A stretch of DNA of 64,000 bases, taken from the NCBI GenBank assembly GCA_018881555.1, contig JACAXG010000201.1:698511-762510 (forward strand). Direction: 5' to 3'. The stretch comes from Amblyornis subalaris. Taxonomy: Eukaryota; Chordata; Aves; Passeriformes; Ptilonorhynchidae. The notes beneath the pieces are model-generated. The model saw only the letters and a program-made list of their open reading frames with translations. It had not been told where the DNA came from and did no database searches. Position numbers and translations under genes: made by a program. Positions within the stretch are counted from its first letter, which is position 1. Every line of letters starts with the position of its first letter. This document shows positions 47,310-57,962 of the stretch, one piece after another.

Positions 47310-47765
47310 ATTTTGTGTGTCTGGATATAAGTATAATTATACATACATAATTACGAAATATGTATCATGCTATAGTATAAAAATATGTATAATTATATGT
47401 ATAATATATATAACTATCATCTAGTACATATAATAAAATATATAAGCAAATTGATATATTTTAAAATATGTAATTAGATATTATATATAGTATACACTAA
47501 ACACTAAAAATACAATATATATTATATATAAATATTAAATACACAAATATATGCATATACTGTGTGCATACTATTAAAATATATAATATATATAAAATAT
47601 AAATTATAAAATACAGTATACACATCATATATGCATTTCTATGTATNTGTTTTACTCATGTATATATAAGTGTGTATATGCGGTATATTTCATATATAAT
47701 TCTTTTATTTTTATACATATATAAAAATAAAAGAATTTATATAGATATAAAAGTATTATATGTGC
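47310..47765. repeat. AT-rich (TA/ATA) low-complexity island
   Basis: About 450 bp almost wholly of A and T, with 'atataatatatataactat', 'aatatatattatatataaat' and similar. Degenerate TATA-type simple sequence. Confidence 0.9.
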
Positions 47766-47994
47766 TTTTTCCCCAAATTCCAGCAAGGCATGGGAAGAAC
47801 ACACAACTTTTTTTCCCTCAGACCCCCTCACCCCAAATCCCTCATTCCTGGGGGGTCCCAGAAGGGCCTGGAGCCCCATGGCTGGGGGTTTCCCCGCAGG
47901 GGATATTCCCAAGGGATCCAGAAGGAAGCAGAGCTGTTTGGAAGCTCTCCCGACATTCAATCCCTGTGAAGGTGTGGAGCTGCCAGCCCCGGAG

Positions 47995-48975
47995 CTGCTG
48001 CATCCCTCTCATACCTGTGAGACCCCCGGGGACACCCCACATCCCTGTCATACCTGTGGGACCCCCCGGTGACACCCTGAGGGACACCCCACATACCTGT
48101 CATACCTGTAGGACCCCTGGGAACACCCTGAGGGACACCCCACATCCCTGTCATACCTGTAGGACCCCTGGGGAACACCCTGAGGGACACCCCACATCCC
48201 TGTCATACCTGTAGGACCCCTGGGGAACACCCTGAGGGACACCCCACATCCCTGTCATAGCTTTGGGACCACCGGGGGACACCCCTGAGGGACACCCCAC
48301 ATCCCTGTCATAGCTTTGGGACCGCCGGGGCCACCCCTGAGGGACACCCCACATCACTGTCATACCTGTGGGACACCTGGGGGACACCCCGGGGGACACC
48401 CCGCATACCTGTCATACTTGTGAGACCCCTGGGGGACACCCCGGGGGACACCCCACATCCCTGTTATACCTGTGGGACCCCTGAGGGACACCCTGAGGGA
48501 CACCCCACATCCCTGCCATACCTGTGGGACCCCTGAGGGACACCCTGAGGGACACCCCACATCCCTGCCATACCTGTGGGACCCCTGAGGGACACCCTGA
48601 GGGACACCCCGCATCCCTGTCATACCTGTGGGACCCCTGGGGGACACCCTGAGGGACACCCCACATCGCTGTCATACCTGTAGGACCCCTGGGGAACACC
48701 CTGAGGGACACCCCACATCCCTGTCATAGCTTTGGGACCGCCGGGGGACACCCCTGAGGGACACCCCGCATACCTGTCATACCTGTGGGACCCCTGAGTG
48801 ACACCCCTGAGGGACACCCCGCATACCTGTCATACCTGTGGGACCCCTGGGGGACACCCTGAGGGACACCCTGAGGGACACCCTGAGGGACACCCCACAT
48901 CCCTGTCATACCTGTGGGACCCCTGAGGGACACTTGGAGGGACACCCCACATCCCTGTCCTACCTGCGGGACCCC
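47995..48975. repeat. ~52-bp minisatellite beyond EMX1 3' end
   Basis: About 18 copies of a roughly 52-bp unit carrying 'gagggacaccccacatccct', 'gtcatacctgtgggacccct' and one or more 'gagggacac' subrepeats. Variants (catag for catac, taggacc for tgggacc) cluster in neighbouring copies, suggesting unit-by-unit expansion. The array ends about 150 bp past the predicted EMX1 cleavage site. Confidence 0.95.
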
Positions 48976-49129
48976 CGGGGACACCCCCATCCTCACCCAC
49001 CGGAACGGAGCCCCCCAGCTCTGCTGGTTCTCCCAGCGACTCCCAGTCCCCGTCCCATAGGGCCACCGCCGTCCCCACCACGGGAAGGGGAAGGTCCCCG
49101 TGTCCCCCGCCCCCCACGGGAGCCAGACG

Positions 49130-49677
49130 AGCTTCCAGCACGTTTTGCCTTTTATTTCCACGCGGTAACACTCACTACAGCTCTACCTACGGCGGGGAAC
49201 GCACGCACACGGGCACGGGAAGAAAGAATAAATTAAAATAAACTGTCATAAAAAACCCAAACAAGGAAACAACGCAGAAAATGGGGGGGTGGGGGGGGNG
49301 GGAAAAAGGTGGGAAATGATAATAAAAAGGCAGCTGAAGAAGGGGTCGGGCACACGGACGCGTCGCTTGGATCTCACGGCTGACGGGCTCCAGCGCGGAG
49401 GAGGATGCGCGGTCCCGGGGCCGCCCTGGCAGCCTCCTCTTCCTCCTCGGCTCGGCGGGAGCTTCCCGAAAAGCGCCTCCGAGGGCCGCCCCGGGCGCGG
49501 GGGAGGGTCCCCGGGGGGGGGTCCCCGCCCGGGCCGGCGCCCCGGGGAAAGGCCGCGGGCGGCGGCGGCGGCGGCTCGGGCCACGTCCCTACGGTCCGGT
49601 GGGTGCCGCCGCCTGTGTCCCCCCTTCCTGCCCCGGGGTCCTCTCCATGGTGGCCGCACCAGGAGCCTGTCCCTGCC
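49130..49677 (-). other. EMX1: EMX1 3' untranslated region
   Basis: From the stop codon to just past a - strand AATAAA at 49156-49151, about 540 nt. GC-rich near the stop, then AT-richer with a G/C homopolymer stretch around 49285-49302. Confidence 0.7.
49151..49156 (-). terminator. EMX1: EMX1 polyadenylation signal
   Basis: AATAAA on the - strand within 'cgtggaaataaaaggcaaaa', about 520 nt after the stop codon. Position and strand fit the EMX1 mRNA 3' end. Confidence 0.65.
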
Positions 49678-49845
49678 TTAGTCGTTGGAGGTGACGTCGA
49701 TGTCTTCTCCGCTGGACTGCTTGGTGGCGAGGCGCCATCGGTTGATGTGGTGCGAGCCCTTCTTCTTCTGGTCCGAGTCGGGGCCCTCCTCCTCCAGCTT
49801 CTGCCGTTTGTATTTCGTCCTCCTGTTCTGGAACCACACTTTCAC
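49678..49845 (-). CDS. EMX1: EMX1 coding exon 3 (homeodomain helix 3 and C-terminus)
   Basis: Encodes [20 protein letters not shown] then [20 protein letters not shown] and [15 protein letters not shown], with stop TAA at 49680-49678. WFQNRR is the DNA-recognition helix of the homeodomain with Q50 and N51. The C-terminal [24 protein letters not shown] marks EMX1; EMX2 from memory has GTHHINRWR and EEIDVTSDD. The acceptor on the - strand is 'ctcgctgtctcgcag', a weak pyrimidine tract; phase 0 start, 55 residues plus stop. EMX1 is a nuclear sequence-specific transcription factor of dorsal telencephalon development. Differences from human EMX1 (SSG for ANG, L for I in NRWRLA) lie outside the DNA contact helix. 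Confidence 0.98.
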   Translation of the reverse strand: MKVWFQNRRTKYKRQKLEEEGPDSDQKKKGSHHINRWRLATKQSSGEDIDVTSND

Positions 49846-49948
49846 CTGCGAGACAGCGAGAGAGGGGCGCTCGCGGGGGTCCCGGCCCACGGACGGTGCT
49901 GCAGCCGGGCAGGAAGTTCGGTTTTCCTTGGACAGCAGCACATCAGTC

Positions 49949-49950
49949 TC

Positions 49951-50027
<77 letters not shown>

Positions 50028-50028
50028 C
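49949..50028. repeat. (TCCCTG)n hexanucleotide array
   Basis: About 13 near-perfect copies of TCCCTG in EMX1 intron 2, roughly 100 bp from the exon 3 acceptor. On the transcribed sense strand it reads (CAGGGA)n. Confidence 0.97.
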
Positions 50029-50337
50029 CAGGAGCGCCCCACAGCCACCCTGCCCTGCCTCAGCTTCCCGTGGCAAGGTGGGACACGGGGGACAAATGTG
50101 GTTGCCGCCACCACCCAGCCCTGCTCTGCTGCGCCTCTCGGCCCTGGAGAAACCCAGGGAGGTGAAGGACGCTCAGGGACACCTCGGACACGGCACCCAG
50201 CAGCACCCAGAGCNCGTCACCCCGAGCCCGGGCTGTGCCTGGATGGGCACGGAACGGTGGGAGCGGCTGAGCCCAGCCCTGTTCCAATTGTCACTGGNGT
50301 CAGGGTGCCACCCACAGCCATCCCCACCCCTCCAGCC

Positions 50338-50385
50338 AGGGCTGTAATTACAATTCTCGATCATTAATTCACCACATTTAGCTTT
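50338..50385. promoter_or_regulatory. Small TAATTA-type patch in EMX1 intron 2
   Basis: 'gctgtaattacaattctcga' and 'tcattaattcaccacattta' form a short AT-rich patch. Possible homeodomain binding, hence possible autoregulation; inference only. Confidence 0.3.
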
Positions 50386-50639
50386 CAGGAAACCTTTTCC
50401 ACTGTGATGGTGTCAAACANTGTCCCAGGAGCCCGGAGAGGCAGCGGAGTGTCTGTCCTCAGGGATATCGCACTCCTCACCTGCCGGGGCCCCAGGAATC
50501 CTGATCCAACCCCACACACCCTCGATTCCAGCCCTGGGAGCATGGGCTGGAGGGTGGCCACAGCAGCTCAGACGTGAGGATCAGTTTGGGATGCTGACAG
50601 CTCCCACATGGTCCGTGGGACAGGAGGCCGTGGGTACCC

Positions 50640-51340
50640 ACACGGCCAGCAGTGCACGATGCTGGGCAGCCAGGGATTGGGATGCTGCAGCCAGGGATTG
50701 GGATGGTGCAGTGAGAGATGTGGGATGCTGCAGAGAGGGATGCGGGATGCCAGAGGCAGCNGGGCAGGATGCTGCAGCCAGGGATGAGGGATATTACAAT
50801 CTGGGATCCAGGATGCTGCAGGAAGCAGCGTGGATGTGGTGCGGGATGTGGGATGCTGCAGGCAAGGATGCGGGATGCTGCAGGCAGCGGTGCAGGACGT
50901 GGGATGCTGCAGGCAGGGATGCAGGCTGCTGCATCTGGGAATGAGGGATGCTGCAGGCAGCGGTGAGGGACGCTGCAGATGGGATGCAGGATGCTGCAGA
51001 TGGGATGCTGCAGGAAGCGGTGTGGAAGCTCCAGGCAGGGATGTGGGATGGCAGTGGTGCAGGATGCTGCAGGCAGGGATGTGGGATGCAGGATGGTGGT
51101 GGGGTGGGATGCCGCAGGCGGGATGTGGATGCTGCAGGCAGGGGTGTGGGATGCTGCAGGCGGGATCCAGGATGCTGCTGGCAGGATGTGGATTTTGCAG
51201 GCGGGATGAGGATGCTGCGAACGGGATTTAGGATGCTGCTGGCAGGATGTGGATTTTGCAGGCGGGATGAGGATGCTGCGAACGGGATTTAGGATGCTGC
51301 AGACAGGATCCAGGATGCCGCAGGCGGGATGAGGATGCTG
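50640..51340. repeat. Degenerate GGATGCTGCAG-type minisatellite
   Basis: 'gggatgctgcaggcagggat' and shorter variants recur with irregular spacing over about 700 bp. A 67-bp near-perfect duplication ('gcaggatgtggattttgcag' with 'gatgctgcgaacgggattta') lies at about 51160-51300. All three + frames stay open for long stretches, which is an artefact. Confidence 0.93.
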
Positions 51341-51779
51341 CCTGGCTCCCAGGCCCGCAGCACTAGGTGCCGCTGCTCGGCCGCCGCTGCCAGCCCAGCC
51401 CAGCCCAGGCTGAGCCTTTTCCCGCTGGAAGTTGTTCCGGTTCCTGCAGCCGCTGGCACCGCTCAGCCCCGGGATCATCGCCCCTTTCCCATTCTCCTTC
51501 AGCTCTAACTGCAGGCACCGCCTGCTCCCTGCTCCGGAGCCTTCCCGGTGCGGCACAGCCGGCATTCCCATCCCGGGCCGGCATTCCCACCCCGGGCCGG
51601 CATTCCCACCCCGGGCCGGCATTCCCACCTCGCTGAATTCCCCGGGAGCGGCAGCCAGCGCAGAGCCAGCCCTTGACCTTCGGGCTGCTCCGGCGCTGGA
51701 AACAGCTCTTTATGGCACCGGGATGTGTCCCAGCCCCGCCCGGGACACAACCCATTCGCCTCCCTACCTTTGGGGCATT

Positions 51780-51950
51780 CCTGGAACAATAGCGAGCCGG
51801 CGCCTTTCATTGAAGCACCGCAGAGCACTTTGCAAACTTTAATTAAAGCCCTCAGCCCTCTGGGAGCAGGGAAGTTGCCTTATCCCTAAATTATGGAAGG
51901 GGAAACTAAGGCATAAAGCAATTAAGCTGCCTGAGCGCGGCTGTGTGGAA
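51780..51950. promoter_or_regulatory. Candidate regulatory block in EMX1 intron 2
   Basis: Repeat-free stretch with 'cactttgcaaactttaatta', 'ccctaaattatggaagggga' and 'gcataaagcaattaagctgc'. Candidate element by composition. Confidence 0.35.
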
Positions 51951-52884
51951 GGCAGGGCTGGGGGTGCAGCGGCTCTCCCCGGCTCGCTTCAGTCGGGCAC
52001 GGCCGACTGCTGCTGGATGAGGCTCCCCTGTGATTCCCAGCTGCTGGAATGGGGATGTTTCCGGGCTGGAGAAGCTCCCTGACCCCTCCGATACTGCATC
52101 CCTCCCTCGGACAGGCCAGAGCCACAATGGGAAAAGTGTGAGAAGCTCGCAGTGGGCATCGGGGGATAAGCTGCCCCCTACGACGCCTCATCCTGACTCC
52201 AAGAGTAATTGGTTTAAACCCCCGAGCCCGGGGTTTTATCCCTTCCCAAACCCTGGCCACATTAACCGTTCCCATGCCGGCTGTTTGCGACATCCCAGGG
52301 TCCCAGCCCAGCCGTTCCCGGGGCTGGCTCTGCCCTCCAGGGTCACCTCCAGCCTGTGCTCCTGCTGCAGGACGGGGATGGTCCCTGGATGGCTCCTGCA
52401 TCCCGCTCCTGCCTCCGTGTGCGGCTCCCATCCATGGTTTTCCCTGCACATTCCCACCTGTGCAATGCCCTGAGGGCCACCAGGACATCCCGAATCAGCC
52501 CTGGCCAAAGGTGACGCTGCCATCACCACGCTGGGGACAATTAAAATCCGGTGGCTTCGCATGGAACTTCCCCGGGAATGACCCAAAGGCTGAGAGCACG
52601 GGACGGGGCTGGATGGTGACAGAGAGGGACCAGNCCTGCCAGCACAGGGTGGCACTGCCTGTGCCGGGCTGTCACCCCGAGTGCCACCACGCCCAGTGCC
52701 AGCATTCCCCCTTCACCTGTTCTCGCTGTCCCAGCTGGGACTTTCCCTCTAAAAACACCCCGAAACTTCTGGGAGCTTGTTCTTGGGGACAATCCTCGGG
52801 AGGGACGACTGCCAGCCCTGGGCTTTGCGCTGCGGCCGCTCTCCAGCCCTATCTGGGCATCTTTCTCCTCCTGTGATTCCCAGG

Positions 52885-52922
52885 CATTCGCTCTGTTAAT
52901 TATTAATCATTAATTATGGAGC
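52885..52922. promoter_or_regulatory. Dense TAAT cluster in EMX1 intron 2
   Basis: 'ctctgttaattattaatcat' followed by 'taattatggag': three TAAT cores in about 30 bp in otherwise GC-rich DNA. Confidence 0.4.
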
Positions 52923-52990
52923 GGCTGCAATGCCCGGCCGGCCCCGAGCCCTCGGCCAGGGCTGCACCGTCCCTGCAGGGACACCTGGAG

Positions 52991-53325
52991 GGGACACTGG
53001 GATACACGGTGACTCCATAACCACCCCAAAACCAGGAGGGGACACTGGGATACACGGAGACTCCATAATCTTCCCAAAGCCAGGAAGGGACACTGGGATA
53101 TACAGTGACTCCATAACCACCCCAAAGCCAGGAGGGCACACTGGGATATAAGGGGACTCCAAAATCATCCCAAAGCCAGGAGGGGACCCTGGGATATAGA
53201 GTGACTCCATAATCTTCCCAAAGCCAGGAAAGGACACTGGGATATAGGGTGACTCCATAAGCACCCCGAAGCTGGAAGGGCACACTGGGATAAACAGTGC
53301 CTCCAAAATCACCCCAAACCTCCCT
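52991..53325. repeat. 48-bp minisatellite
   Basis: Seven copies spaced 48 bp, unit beginning 'ggacactgggatacacggtg' then 'actccataaccaccccaaa' and 'ccaggagg'. Because 48 is divisible by three, several frames stay open and encode 16-residue repeats; these are not taken as genes. Confidence 0.95.
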
Positions 53326-56071
53326 CTGGCAGGAGGCAGGGAGAGGCCTTTTCTTTGGGAATGCGGATTCGAGACCCCGAGTGGGGTTTGCCCCACGAGC
53401 TGTGGGGGATGGAGCGGCTCTGCTGGGAGATCCGGGCTCCATCCTGCCGAGGGAACCCAGGGAAGGGATTTCCCAGCCCAGGGCGCTCCCAGGACGGGGT
53501 GAACTGGTGCCACCAGTGCTGGGCACCATCCCGACAGGACACAGCACGGCACCCCCGGCCCATCCCATTCCCAGCACACATCCCAGCCCGGCACACACCA
53601 GTCCCAGTGCACCCGGACTGGGTGGCACCCCCACTGCACGCCCAGCTCGGTGCCACCCGGATCACACACCCCGTGTCCCCCCTCACGCCCACACCCCACG
53701 GACGGCTCCGCTTGCTCAGACCATCCCACATCCCCCGCATTCCCTGCGGAGCCCTCCCTGCACCTGCTCCACCCTCATCCCGCTTATGGAACACCTGCAT
53801 TTGCCTCAGCACCAGGAGCTGCTGTTTGTTCCCCCACTCCCTTCTGTTTTGCTATTCCACGGGCCTGTTCCAATCTCATCCCAAATTAACGCAGCTCCTT
53901 GCGAGGAGAAAGGATGGGAAGGGGTTAAACACCTGCACCCTTCCCCACCCCATATCCCAAGGCATTTCCTGATGCTGGGCTGGTACCTGTAGCCTTTTCA
54001 CCTTCCCCTGGGCTGCTCCAGGTGTTGCTCCCTGGCTGGGGGACCCGGAGCTGGCAGCGCCCAAAGGACAAAAATCCCTTTTCAGGGGGAAAAAGCAGCT
54101 GGGAAATAGGGCCAGGCACAGCCATAACCTGCTACCTGCTCTGGGAATTATTAAATCCATTAAAAAAATAATAAACCACCCCAAAGTGTGGGTTTGGATG
54201 TGGGGCTGGGTGTCTGCACCAGGTGAAAACACACCTGTGTCCCCCGGTGTCACACCACGATGTGTCAGGGATAAAGAGGGATGGTTTTCCACGGAAATTT
54301 GATTCCATGCAGGATTTATCACTGAATATATAATTAATAAAAATAATAGTAATAATATCCTGGTTTTGGTATGGCCATTAGCTGTTGGCTGTCCCATTCC
54401 TCCAGTCCCAGCACCTGGATGCCCATCCTGTATCCCATTCCTCCGCACACTGGGATTATTTCCCTCCACGTAATTAAAACAAGATTTTTTTTTTAAAGAT
54501 TATTTTTCCAAAGCCACAAACTAAAGGGAAAAAGCCTTCCCTGCTGCCTGCGAACCACTGCTGCCGGATGCCCATTCCCGAATGGATCTGTGGGGCCGCG
54601 GGAAGGACGGGAGCCTTTCCCTGCCCTCCTCCCGTTGTCACCTGCGCTCGCTCCCTGCCAGCAGCAGCAGCTTCCCAAAACCACAGAAACACCGGGCTAC
54701 AAAATACTCTGCAGCACCTCAAAAACATATTTAAAATATATCTACATTGCCTCTTTCCACTCCTAAATCCCACGGGATTTAAGGACGGATGCCGCTGCAC
54801 TTCCCCACTAAATTGCATTAGTGCATTCAGGCTCTGGGCAATGCCGGAACAGGCCAGGGAACGGCTGAGCCCCCCCTCGGGCATCCCACAGCTGCCCTTT
54901 CCGCCCAGACAAGTTCCAGGTTGTTCTTTGACCTTTGGGTTTTGTGCTTTTTTTCCCTTTGCCATCGTTCCAGCCCGGAAAGGGGACGGGAGCAGCGGGA
55001 AGGGGCCCGAGCCAGGTGTCAGCGCCGTGCCCGGGGCCAGGGGGCCGGGAGAGCGTCACCCTCGGGATACAAACACCCTCTGGATTTTGTGGGCTCAGGC
55101 CCTGCTTCCCCACATCCCCACGTGCTCCTTCCCGCTGTCCCCGTGCCGGTGACATTTCCCTCCCGGTGACTTAGGGATGCNTTTGGGGGTTTTGTTTGGC
55201 AGAGCCTGGGCGAGGATGAGCCAGGCGGGAACTGGGAACACCCACGGCTCCAGCTTTATTTCCCAATTAAATTAAAGGATAAAAATGACATTAATTCAGA
55301 GTACAGGCCCAGCTACCTCGCCAGAATTTGGGGAAAACTTTCTCCATCCCCTCAGTTACTGAACATCATGGAAAATAGGGCACCTTCCCCTGGAGCCTTT
55401 GGGAACAGTCACTCACCAGGACACCGGGCTTGGACACACAGAGATGCTCAGCCCCAATTCCCTCATTTTCCCCCACCTCTGTACACCTTTCCTTTCATCC
55501 TTGTGCTTCTCCCGGGTCCCATTCTATCTAAATTCCCGTGAAATGTCTGTTCTAATCCCGGGAAGTCTCATCCAACATCAGCGCCCTTCGGCAGCACCGT
55601 CTCCACACCCATCCTGATTTTCGGGTGTTGGTGCACAGAACCAGAGCTGCTCGGCTGAGCCACGGTTTTCCAGCTCTCCAGGGGAGGATATCAGGCTGCT
55701 GCTCCTTTTCTAACAGGATTTTTAAACCCAAACGTTGCTCCCAGGGAAAACACCCCAAGCTAGCGAGAAGCGACGCCGGAAAGCCGCTCCGGAGAGCGGG
55801 AGGATGCCAGAGCTGCCTTCCCAGCCCCAAACCTGCCAGGGCCGACCGCAACGCCCGAACGCTGCCACACAAAAAATCCCAAACCCACCCCGAGCCCAGG
55901 AACACCCACAGGATTCGGCCACGATGGGATTCCTGGGCAATCCCGGCTGGGATTTTGCGGGGCGAGCCCTGCGCGAGTCGGGCGCTGTTCCGAGCGCCCG
56001 GTGCCGAGCTGATCCCGCGGATGGGGATCCCTGGGACAGCGGGATCGGTGCCACGGGACAGGTGGCGGTAC

Positions 56072-56256
56072 CTGCGTCTCGGAGAGGCTGAGGCTGCTGG
56101 CCAGCTGCTTGCGCTCGGCGCCCACCACGTAGTGGTTCTTCTCGAAGGCGCGCTCCAGCCGCAGGAGCTGCGACGGGGAAAAGGCCGTGCGGATGCGCTT
56201 GGGTTTCCGGGCGAAGGGGCCGTGCAGCAGCAGGCTCTCCTGGGACACCTCGCTCC
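56072..56256 (-). CDS. EMX1: EMX1 coding exon 2 (homeodomain N-terminal part)
   Basis: Starts GG (completing Gly121 from exon 1), then [60 protein letters not shown] and Q. The homeodomain begins at PKRIRTAF (residue 139 of the assembled protein) and this exon carries its positions 1-44: the N-terminal arm and helices 1 and 2. [17 protein letters not shown] is a hallmark of the EMX family. The acceptor on the - strand is 'ctctgctctgttcccacag' and the donor is cag|gtaccg. Homeodomain position 36 is Ser (QLASSLS), where human EMX1 has Gly from memory. The exon is 185 nt, phase 1 in and phase 0 out. Confidence 0.98.
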
Positions 56257-57962
56257 CTGTGGGAACAGAGCAGAGCTCAGGTCCTGCACAGCACCCCCGG
56301 CCCCGGCTGCCCCTCTGCAGGCGCGTGTTGGGGTGACCTGCTGGCCCCGTGACACGGAGAGGACACAAAAGGGGGATTGGGGGGTTTGGGGCGCCTTCCC
56401 CGCCCCAAAATTGCGGTGTTTGTCCCCCACGCTCCCTCCTGGCTGCTCGCGGTCCCACGGTGGGGTTGGACACAGCGCCAAAGGGAGGGGAAGGAGGGAG
56501 AAAGAAAGAGGGAGAAGGGATGGACGAGGAGAGCAGGAGGAAGAGGAAAGAGAGAGAAGTGAGAGGCAGAGAAAAAACTGAGTCAGAGAAAAAGAAATTA
56601 TAAAATAGGAGAAAGACTGAGAAAGTGATGGGGGAAAAAAAAGGAGAGAAAACCAAGGAAGAAAGAAAGAGTGGAGGCGATAAAGAAAGAGTGAAGGAGT
56701 CAAGGAAAGAAAGAGGAAAAAAAGTGAGAAAGCAAGAAAGAAGAAAAAGAAGGAAAGAAAGAGATAGAAAAACANGAAGGAAAAGAAAGTGAAAGAGGAA
56801 GGAAGAAAAGAAAGAGAAGGAAAGTGGGAAAGCAAGAAAAAGAAGGAAAGGAGCAAAGAATAAAGAACAAGAGAAAGAAAGCTGTAAAGCAAGCACGGAA
56901 AAAAAGACAGAGAGAAACGAAAGCAAGGGAAGAAAAAGAAAATTCAAGGCGTGGAGAGAAGGCCGGGCAGCAGGCCGGGGCGGGAGAGCAGCAGGCCGGG
57001 CCCGGGGGCTCTGAGGGAGAGGGAGCCCCACGCAGCCCCGGCCGGAGCCGCTCCCGGGGCCGGAGGGAGCCGGGCCGGTGCCCCCGGGCGCCGCCGGCAG
57101 CGGCCGCAATCCCCGGCGGAGCCCCGGAGACAAGCGAGGGGTCGGTGCCGAGCAGATAAAACTAATCCGGGCTGCGGGACCCCCCGGCACCGCGGCGGGA
57201 CAGAGGGGACGGCGACGGACGGGAAACGGAAAGGCGAAAAAGGGGGNAAAAAACGAGAAAAAAAAAACAGTGGGAAAAAAGGAAAGAAAAGGACGCAGAC
57301 AGAGAAAGGAAAAGGAAAAGAAAGAGGGTACTAAGAAAGAGTGAAAGAAAATAAAGATAAAAGAAATAGAGACAGAGGCAGAAAATTAAGAGAAAGAGGG
57401 AAAGGAACGAAGGAAATGAAAGAGAGAAAGAAGGAAAGGAATGAAAGAAAGAAAAGGAAAGAGAGAAAGAAGAAAAGGAAAGAAGAAAAGAAAGAGAAGA
57501 AAGAAATAAAGAGAAGAAAAGGAACAGAGAGAAAATCTACAGAACCAAACAACATCTCGCTGCGCAGCCGAGATCCACCGCGCCGAAATCCTTCCCTTCG
57601 TTCCCGGCAAGGAGAAAACCAAATTCCCGGCTCGGCTGCGCACGGAGGCGGCAGCGCCGGTCCCGTCCCCGGGAGCCCCGCGATGCTCGGCCGGGATGCC
57701 GCGGGGCTGCCCCGCTCCCCCCGGGCACGGCACCGGCCCCGGGGCTGCGGGAGCGCTCCGGCCGCGGCTGTGCAGAGGCACCGGCCCCGGGCGTGCAGGG
57801 GCTCCGGGTGAGCGGAGGCACCGGCCCCGGTGTGCGGCGCCCGCGGCCCCGGCAGCAACAGGTCCTGCCCCGCGGGCCCCCCGCGCCCGGAGCCCCGCGG
57901 CTCCCGCAGCCCCCGGGCCGGTCCGGCGGCCCCCGCCCCGCGCCCCGCGGAGCCCCGCTCAC
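56257..57962 (-). other. EMX1: EMX1 intron 1 (1.7 kb)
   Basis: Runs from donor g|gtgagc to acceptor 'cccacag'. It is dominated by long purine-rich (+) / pyrimidine-rich (-) tracts and by CpG-rich DNA next to exon 1. No other exon seen. Confidence 0.92.
56480..57540. repeat. Long polypurine/polypyrimidine tracts
   Basis: 56480-56950 and 57205-57540 are nearly pure A/G on the + strand ('aagaaagaaagagtggagg', 'gaaagaaaaggaaagagaga'), separated by a CpG-rich segment. The EMX1 transcript reads them as pyrimidines. Mirror-repeat character makes triplex (H-DNA) formation conceivable. Confidence 0.93.

Larger units (their letters stand above)
49846..56071 (-). other. EMX1: EMX1 intron 2 (6.2 kb)
   Basis: Spans donor cag|gtaccg to the exon 3 acceptor and interrupts the homeodomain between residues 44 and 45. 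It contains a hexanucleotide array, a GGATGCTGCAG-type repeat, a 48-bp minisatellite, and AT-rich patches with TAATTA cores at 50338-50385, 51780-51950 and 52885-52922. From 53330 to 56070 I see no repeat or exon apart from AT-rich patches near 54290-54370 and 55240-55300. Confidence 0.9.

Noticed and set aside
47995..48975. CRISPR array
   Set aside because: No unique spacers between conserved repeats; tandem minisatellite in a vertebrate genome.
47957..49161. Many - strand frames with GVPQG-type repeats
   Set aside because: Translation of the 52-bp-type minisatellite, not collagen-like proteins.
49228..49242. + strand AATAAA and AATAAAC cores as the SFXN5 poly(A) signal
   Set aside because: They lie inside the EMX1 3' UTR on the opposite strand and would require an 8-kb SFXN5 3' UTR overlapping EMX1.
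50477..51628. 383-codon - strand frame
   Set aside because: Product of the degenerate GGATGCTGCAG repeat in EMX1 intron 2; periodic Cys/His/Pro text with no domain.
52903..53729. 243- and 271-codon - strand frames with 16-residue repeats
   Set aside because: Translation of the 48-bp minisatellite; three frames are equally open.
55552..57190. Long - strand frames rich in Phe, Leu and Ser
   Set aside because: Read-through of the EMX1 intron 1 pyrimidine tract joined to exon 2; only the exon 2 portion is real.
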